Assembly: GCA_035499415.1 (NCBI GenBank)
Contig: DATJYV010000043.1
Location: 1-36,158 of the forward strand
Direction of reading: 5' to 3'
DNA length: 36,158 bases
DNA from: DATJYV01 sp035499415
Lineage (GTDB): Bacteria > Bacteroidota > Ignavibacteria > UBA10030
Shown: positions 31,876 through 36,158 of the stretch, piece after piece
How the letters are laid out: every line of letters begins with the position of its first letter
Numbering within the stretch: the stretch's first letter is position 1
Made by a program: the position numbers and the translations under genes
Notes under the pieces: generated by a model
Told to the model about the DNA's origin: nothing
Seen by the model: the letters and a program-made list of their open reading frames with translations, nothing else
Database searches by the model: none

Positions 31876-34647
31876 TTATTGGTTCCGCAGAAGCATTCTT
31901 AAGACAAACTGCAGTATGCCGCCATTCCGGTAGTAATCCACTTCATTGGGGGTATCGATCCGACACACCACGCCGAATGTTCTCGACGGTTTCCCTTCAG
32001 CCGAAACCGTCACCCTCATCTTCTTCCCTGGCGTGAGGCTGCTGGCGATGCCGTCGATGCCGTACGTTTCAAATCCCGTCAATCCGAGTGATTTGCAATT
32101 CTCGCCGTCTGCGAACTGAAGGGGCAGAACTCCCATTCCGATGAGATTGCTTCGATGGATACGCTCGAAACTCTCCGCGATGACCGCCTTCACTCCGAGG
32201 AGATGCGGGCCCTTCGCAGCCCAGTCTCGTGACGACCCGGAGCCGTATTCCTTCCCCGCGAGGATCAGGAGCGGGGTGTTGCTCTCCTTGTACTTCATGG
32301 CGGCGTCGTAAATGTAAACCGGGTCTTTGGATGATGGATGAACGGTCCATCCCCCCTCGGTCCCGGGCGCCATCAGGTTCCGCAATCGGATGTTGGCGAA
32401 CGTGCCGCGGATCATCACCTCGTGGTTTCCGCGCCGAGAGCCGTACGAATTGAAATCCTTTTTCTGCACGCCGCGGGCGATGAGGTATTGTCCTGCCGGA
32501 CTTTTTTCCGCGATCGACCCGGCGGGTGAAATATGGTCGGTCGTCACGGAATCGCCGAGGAGTGCAAGCACCCGCGCTCCGCTGATGTCACGAAGCGGCC
32601 GTGGCTCCCGGATCAATCCTTCAAAATATGGCGCGGCTTTGATATAGGTTGACTCATTCTCCCAGACATACTGAGCTCCCGTGGGCACGGGAAGGCCTTT
32701 CCACGTCGAGTCTCCCTCAAAGACGTTCGCGTACTCCTTGTGGAACATCTCCGATTTCACGCACCGCCTGACCGTCGAATCGACCTCCTCCGGCGAGGGC
32801 CAGATGTCTTTCAGCATGACGGCTTTTCCGTATTTGTCCACGCCGATCGAATCCCTCTGCATGTCGATATCCATCGTTCCGGCGAGCGCGTAAGCGACGA
32901 CGAGCGGCGGTGATGCAAGATAGTTCGCCCGGACGTGAGGGTTTATCCTTCCTTCAAAATTTCTGTTGCCGGAAAGAACGGATACTGCGACAAGGTCGTT
33001 GTCCAACACCGCTTTGGCGATCGGCTCGGGAAGAGGGCCGCTGTTGCCGATGCATGTCGTGCAGCCAAATCCGACGAGATTGAACCCGAGCTGATTCAAC
33101 GGTTCTGTGAGTTTTGCCTCTTCGAGATAATCGGTGACGACCTTGGAGCCGGGAGCAAGACTTGTCTTCACCCATGGTTTTGTGGTCAACCCTTTCTCGA
33201 CGGCCTTCTTTGCAAGCAATCCTGCGGCAACCATGACAGAAGGGTTGGAAGTGTTCGTGCAGCTCGTGATCGCCGCGATCACGACAGACCCGTGGCTCAG
33301 GTCGAATTCAGTTCCATTTTTTTTCACGTGGCCCGACCTTCCAAGAGGGCCGGCCGGTCGCGGTTCGTCCCGCTGGGGTCCGCCGTTGTCGACCCAGCGT
33401 GATGCCGTGTCCTTGTCGATGACCGTTCCTTTGCTTTCAAGCAACTCGACGAGGGATTTGCGGTACGACGGCTGTGACTTTGAAAGCGGAACGCGGTCCT
33501 GGGGCCTTCGCGGTCCGGCAAGACTCGGGTCGACCGTCCCGAGGTCGAGCTCGAGCGAATCGGAAAACTCCGGCTCCGGCGAATCGGCCGAATGGAAAAT
33601 TCCCTGTTCCTTCGTGTACCGTTCGACCAACTCGACCTGCTCTTTGCTCCGTCCGGTGAAGCGGAGATAGTCGAGCGTTTGAGCGTCCACGGGAAAATAT
33701 CCCATCGTGGCGCCGTACTCGGGCGACATGTTCCCGATGGTGGCGCGGTCGGCGAGGCTGAGAGTGGAAAGTCCGGGCCCGTAGAACTCAACGAATTTTC
33801 CGACCACTCCCTTCTTCCGAAGCATCTGCGTTGCGACGAGAACCAGGTCCGTCGCCGTCGCCCCGGGCTGCAATTTGCCCTTCAGCCGGAATCCGACGAC
33901 TTGGGGGATGAGCATCGAAATCGGCTGGCCCAGCATGGCCGCCTCCGCTTCGATTCCCCCGACCCCCCAACCAAGGACGCCGAGGCCGTTGATCATGGTC
34001 GTGTGCGAATCGGTTCCGACCAGTGTATCCGGGTACGCAAGGAGTTCCGACGAAGATTTGGACGTGAAGACGACGCTTGCGAGATATTCAAGATTCACCT
34101 GATGGACAATCCCTGTGTCCGGGGGGACGACGCGGAAATTGCGGAACGCCTGCTGGCCCCATCGGAGAAATGCGTATCGCTCCCTGTTCCGTTCGAATTC
34201 GAATTTTGCGTTGATCAGAAACGCGGCATCGCTGCCGTATTCATCCACCTGTACCGAATGGTCGATGACAAGGTCGACGGGTTGAAGGGGATTGATTTTG
34301 TTCGGGTCTCCCCCCATGGCAATCATCGCATCGCGCATGACGGCGAGGTCGACGACGCACGGCACTCCGGTGAAATCCTGCAGCAGAACGCGAGCCGGCA
34401 TGAAGGCGATCTCCTTATCGGGAGAGGCCGTGGGGTTCCAGCGGAGCAGCGCATCGATATCTTCCGGTCGGACGACGCGCCCGTCTTCACGACGGAGCAG
34501 ATTTTCGAGGAGAATTTTCAGCGAGACCGGCAGACGGGCGAGCGACTGACCGGACGACTTTTCCAGCGCGCGGAGCGAGTAGAAGCCAAACTTCTTGCCC
34601 GCCGCATCAAGCACTTTCCGGGATGATTGGGAATATTCGGCGCTCAT
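31876..34647 (-). CDS. acnA: Aconitate hydratase, AcnA/IRP1 type
   Basis: Aconitase isomerises citrate to isocitrate in the TCA cycle. With the ATG at 34647 the protein is 923 residues, normal for AcnA. The [4Fe-4S] ligands are Cys463 (TSCTNTSNPS), Cys529 and Cys532 (FGCTTCIGNSG), with the same 66- and 3-residue spacing as in the E. coli enzyme. Other signatures are LLQDFTGVPCVVDLA, VGTDSHTTMINGLGVLGWGVGGIEAEA, SVLSGNRNFEGR and KEYGSGSSRDWAAKG. An in-frame ATG at 34689 is an alternative start, and the frame continues upstream into repeat sequence. It is transcribed away from moaCB and is followed by the FmdB-type gene. Confidence 0.97.
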   Translation of the reverse strand: MSAEYSQSSRKVLDAAGKKFGFYSLRALEKSSGQSLARLPVSLKILLENLLRREDGRVVRPEDIDALLRWNPTASPDKEIAFMPARVLLQDFTGVPCVVDLAVMRDAMIAMGGDPNKINPLQPVDLVIDHSVQVDEYGSDAAFLINAKFEFERNRERYAFLRWGQQAFRNFRVVPPDTGIVHQVNLEYLASVVFTSKSSSELLAYPDTLVGTDSHTTMINGLGVLGWGVGGIEAEAAMLGQPISMLIPQVVGFRLKGKLQPGATATDLVLVATQMLRKKGVVGKFVEFYGPGLSTLSLADRATIGNMSPEYGATMGYFPVDAQTLDYLRFTGRSKEQVELVERYTKEQGIFHSADSPEPEFSDSLELDLGTVDPSLAGPRRPQDRVPLSKSQPSYRKSLVELLESKGTVIDKDTASRWVDNGGPQRDEPRPAGPLGRSGHVKKNGTEFDLSHGSVVIAAITSCTNTSNPSVMVAAGLLAKKAVEKGLTTKPWVKTSLAPGSKVVTDYLEEAKLTEPLNQLGFNLVGFGCTTCIGNSGPLPEPIAKAVLDNDLVAVSVLSGNRNFEGRINPHVRANYLASPPLVVAYALAGTMDIDMQRDSIGVDKYGKAVMLKDIWPSPEEVDSTVRRCVKSEMFHKEYANVFEGDSTWKGLPVPTGAQYVWENESTYIKAAPYFEGLIREPRPLRDISGARVLALLGDSVTTDHISPAGSIAEKSPAGQYLIARGVQKKDFNSYGSRRGNHEVMIRGTFANIRLRNLMAPGTEGGWTVHPSSKDPVYIYDAAMKYKESNTPLLILAGKEYGSGSSRDWAAKGPHLLGVKAVIAESFERIHRSNLIGMGVLPLQFADGENCKSLGLTGFETYGIDGIASSLTPGKKMRVTVSAEGKPSRTFGVVCRIDTPNEVDYYRNGGILQFVLRMLLRNQ

Positions 34648-34705
34648 GCGATATGAATCCACGTTCAGGGCGGATTTGTGAGAAGGCATCGCAAACAGAG
34701 AACAC

Positions 34706-34782
34706 GTCGTGCTGAACTTGCCCGCCTGCCTGTCACGACTGACTTCGACAGGGCAGGACTTTGGCGCAAAGTTCAGGGTGAC
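34706..34782. repeat. Partial palindromic repeat related to the inverted-repeat elements
   Basis: GTCGTGCTGAACTTGCCC at the left and AAAGTTCAGGGTGAC at the right match the interior of the elements at 2931, 3642 and 35988. CTGAACTT pairs with AAGTTCAG, and CCTGTC with GACAGG inside. The TAGTGTCCT ends are missing. It occupies the leader/promoter region of acnA. Confidence 0.65.
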
Positions 34783-34795
34783 GCGGTCGCGTGTC

Positions 34796-34809
34796 TGGAA
34801 GAACTTCCA
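34796..34809. promoter_or_regulatory. Palindrome between acnA and moaCB
   Basis: TGGAAG-AA-CTTCCA is a perfect 6+6 palindrome in the divergent region, followed by the A/T-rich TTAATATATAAAA. It could be an operator for either gene, or a remnant of the adjoining repeat. A loose -10 TATATT for moaCB lies at 34867-34872. Confidence 0.35.
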
Positions 34810-34887
34810 CTTAATATATAAAAACGGTGGAGAATTCCCAACCCTGTAACTTTTCGGTTTTCTGGCTATATTCACAACCGACCGACC

Positions 34888-35796
34888 ATGCGCGACATCT
34901 CAGCGAAAACGACGACTCTCAGAATTGCGACTGCGAAGGCGACGATCCGGGTGAGCCCGCGGACCATCGGCCTTATCCGCAAAGGGAAAATACCAAAGGG
35001 GGACCCCATACCGGTCGCGCGGGTTGCCGCAATTCAGGCGGCTAAGAATACAAGCCAGATTATTCCGTACTGTCACCCCATCCCCATCGACCACGTCGAA
35101 TGCCGTTTTGAATTCGAAAGAGATGCGATCGAAATAACGACACAGGTCAAGGCGATCTACAAGACGGGAGTAGAAATGGAAGCGCTCACGGCGGCCTCGG
35201 TTGCCGCCTTGACAATTTATGATATGGCAAAAGCGGTGGACGAGGAAATGGAGATTGTTGGGGTGAAGCTGATCTCGAAGAAGGGGGGAAAATCGGATTT
35301 TCGCCGGATTCAACCCCGAAGCATTCGGGCGGGAGTCGTTGTGATGTCCGATTCTGTCGCCGCCGGGAAGAAGGAGGATTTGTCGGGTCGTGTGATACAG
35401 GAGAGACTGAAGAGTCTTGAAATCAAAGTGGCGGATTACAAGGTGATTCCCGATGATCCGGAGATGATTGATAAAGAGCTCCGGCGACTATCCGATAAAT
35501 TAAAACTCGATATCGTGCTGACGACAGGAGGGACGGGACTCGGCCCTCGCGACAATTCTCCGGACTCGACCGGAAGGCTCCTGGAGAAGGAGATTCCCGG
35601 AATTGCGGAGACGCTTCGGGCGCACGGCCAAAGTCGAATGCCCTTCGCCATGTTGTCGCGCGGAAAGGCAGGCGTGAGGGGAAAGACGATCATCGTCAAT
35701 CTTCCCGGCTCTCGACGGGCGGTCGAGGAGTCGCTGGATGTACTTTTCCCCGCGCTTCTCCATGTGCTGAGGATGATGGAAGGGGAAGGGCACTGA
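34888..35796 (+). CDS. moaCB: Fused MoaC-MoaB molybdenum cofactor biosynthesis protein
   Basis: The product is 302 residues in two domains. Residues 1 to about 137 are MoaC, which with MoaA converts GTP to cyclic pyranopterin monophosphate: RDISAKTTTLRIATA, KGDPIPVARVAAIQAAKNTS, IPYCHPI, YKTGVEMEALTAASVAALTIYDMAKAV (Asp112/Lys115) and KKGGKSD. Residues about 145-300 are a MoaB/MogA-type domain, with TTGGTGLGPRDNSPDST (212-228) for molybdopterin adenylylation and VNLPGSRRAVEESL. The fusion is known in several bacteria. No other molybdenum cofactor gene is in the window. The MoaC motif DMCKAV has Ala in place of Cys here. Confidence 0.94.
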   Translation: MRDISAKTTTLRIATAKATIRVSPRTIGLIRKGKIPKGDPIPVARVAAIQAAKNTSQIIPYCHPIPIDHVECRFEFERDAIEITTQVKAIYKTGVEMEALTAASVAALTIYDMAKAVDEEMEIVGVKLISKKGGKSDFRRIQPRSIRAGVVVMSDSVAAGKKEDLSGRVIQERLKSLEIKVADYKVIPDDPEMIDKELRRLSDKLKLDIVLTTGGTGLGPRDNSPDSTGRLLEKEIPGIAETLRAHGQSRMPFAMLSRGKAGVRGKTIIVNLPGSRRAVEESLDVLFPALLHVLRMMEGEGH

Positions 35797-35808
35797 GGAA
35801 ATTGCGAA

Positions 35809-35829
35809 TTCCGCGCGGTGAACGCGGAA
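35809..35829 (+). terminator. Hairpin after moaCB, possible terminator
   Basis: TTCCGCG (35809-35815) pairs with CGCGGAA (35823-35829) around a 7-base loop, 13 bases after the moaCB stop. No T-run follows, so intrinsic termination is uncertain. Confidence 0.35.
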
Positions 35830-35879
35830 GGGAGAAGAGCTCGCGCCGGGAAACGGACGAATTCCATCACAGATCTGCT

Positions 35880-35987
35880 GACACCCAACCCATAACTCTC
35901 ATCTCGCTTCCCGTCCAATCCTCGACGCTGGTAACTGGAGACTGGAAACTCAAGACTCATATCTCGTAGCTCGCAACTTCCCCCCTT
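35880..35987. repeat. Low-complexity tract
   Basis: The tract is built of short related words such as CAACCCATAACTCTCATCTC and AACTGGAGACTGGAAACTC. It resembles the complement of the 196-258 tract. No gene is supported between 35797 and the end of the window; the rest of the stretch is the hairpin at 35809 and the element at 35988. Confidence 0.6.
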
Positions 35988-36146
35988 GGTAGTCTCCTAT
36001 TTCCAAGCAACCGTCACCCCGAACTTTGGGCCGAAGGCCCATCAGCCTCTGGCTGAGGTTCGGGGTCTGTGAACGTCAGATGCTGAATCGAGTTCAGCAT
36101 GACGCTTCCTTAATGCGTTGGAGCCCGCTGAATTGAGGACACTACT
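35988..36146 (-). mobile_element. MITE-like inverted-repeat element, copy 3
   Basis: In inverted orientation to copy 2, the element runs from GGTAGTCTCCTATTTCCAAG to GAGGACACTACT and is flanked by CCCCCTT at 35981-35987 and 36147-36153. Its core folds as a three-way junction: outer stem CCCCGAAC (36017-36024) with GTTCGGGG (36058-36065) around two hairpins, followed by a separate hairpin ATGCTGAA (36080-36087) with TTCAGCAT (36093-36100). It has no coding capacity. Confidence 0.8.
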
Positions 36147-36158
36147 CCCCCTTCCGAT

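Noticed and set aside
33592..34626. 344-codon antisense frame over acnA
   Set aside because: It is a shadow of aconitase with no motifs of its own.

Overview
The window looks like chromosomal DNA from a moderately high-GC, Gram-negative bacterium of the Bacteroidota/Ignavibacteria (FCB) side of the tree. The main evidence is a secreted protein at 13161-13922 whose C-terminus carries the YPNPFNPST-type type IX secretion sorting domain. Supporting evidence is a CMP-KDO synthetase (so LPS is made), TolC and HlyD envelope proteins, few Shine-Dalgarno sites, and two promoters with Bacteroidota-like -7 elements. The exact lineage cannot be fixed from this window. Nothing looks like a phage or plasmid. 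The mobile DNA seen is small non-coding repeats.

Layout. 1-179: the start of a minus-strand saccharopine-dehydrogenase-like gene that leaves the window. 196-690: low-complexity repeats. 682-2692 (minus): mutT-mutY-ogg, a complete 8-oxoguanine (GO) defence operon. 2693-3836: an orphan receiver protein between two copies of a small inverted-repeat element. 3837-5902: TPR protein, EamA transporter and TrmH-like methyltransferase, with overlapping genes. 6053-6712: an unrecognised membrane-anchored protein. 7074-13139: a compact run namZ-like, M48 protease, plsC-like, gatC, kdsB, pyrG (cell wall, lipid, LPS, translation and CTP supply). 13161-13922 (minus): the T9SS cargo. 14434-18478: a secreted amidohydrolase and recG.

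18600-22712 is the most interesting part. A promoter leads into two different D-Ala-D-Ala-ligase-like ATP-grasp enzymes, a GNAT acetyltransferase and a lysine-2,3-aminomutase-type radical SAM enzyme, and the run closes with a terminator. The aminomutase keeps the residues that select lysine, so a pathway that makes beta-lysine and joins it to other amino acids, possibly with N-acetylation, is a reasonable but unproven reading. A DUF1272 zinc protein and an M24 peptidase follow the terminator.

24321-31556 is a TetR-controlled tripartite ABC efflux operon of YbhG/F/S/R type. The double ATPase is split into two genes with a tolC-type gene between them, and the first ATPase has lost its H-loop histidine. 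31634-34647 (minus) holds aconitase followed by an FmdB-type zinc ribbon. 34888-35796 is a fused MoaC-MoaB protein. 35797-36158 is non-coding and holds another low-complexity tract and a third copy of the small inverted-repeat element.

No tRNA, rRNA, CRISPR array or transposase gene was seen.
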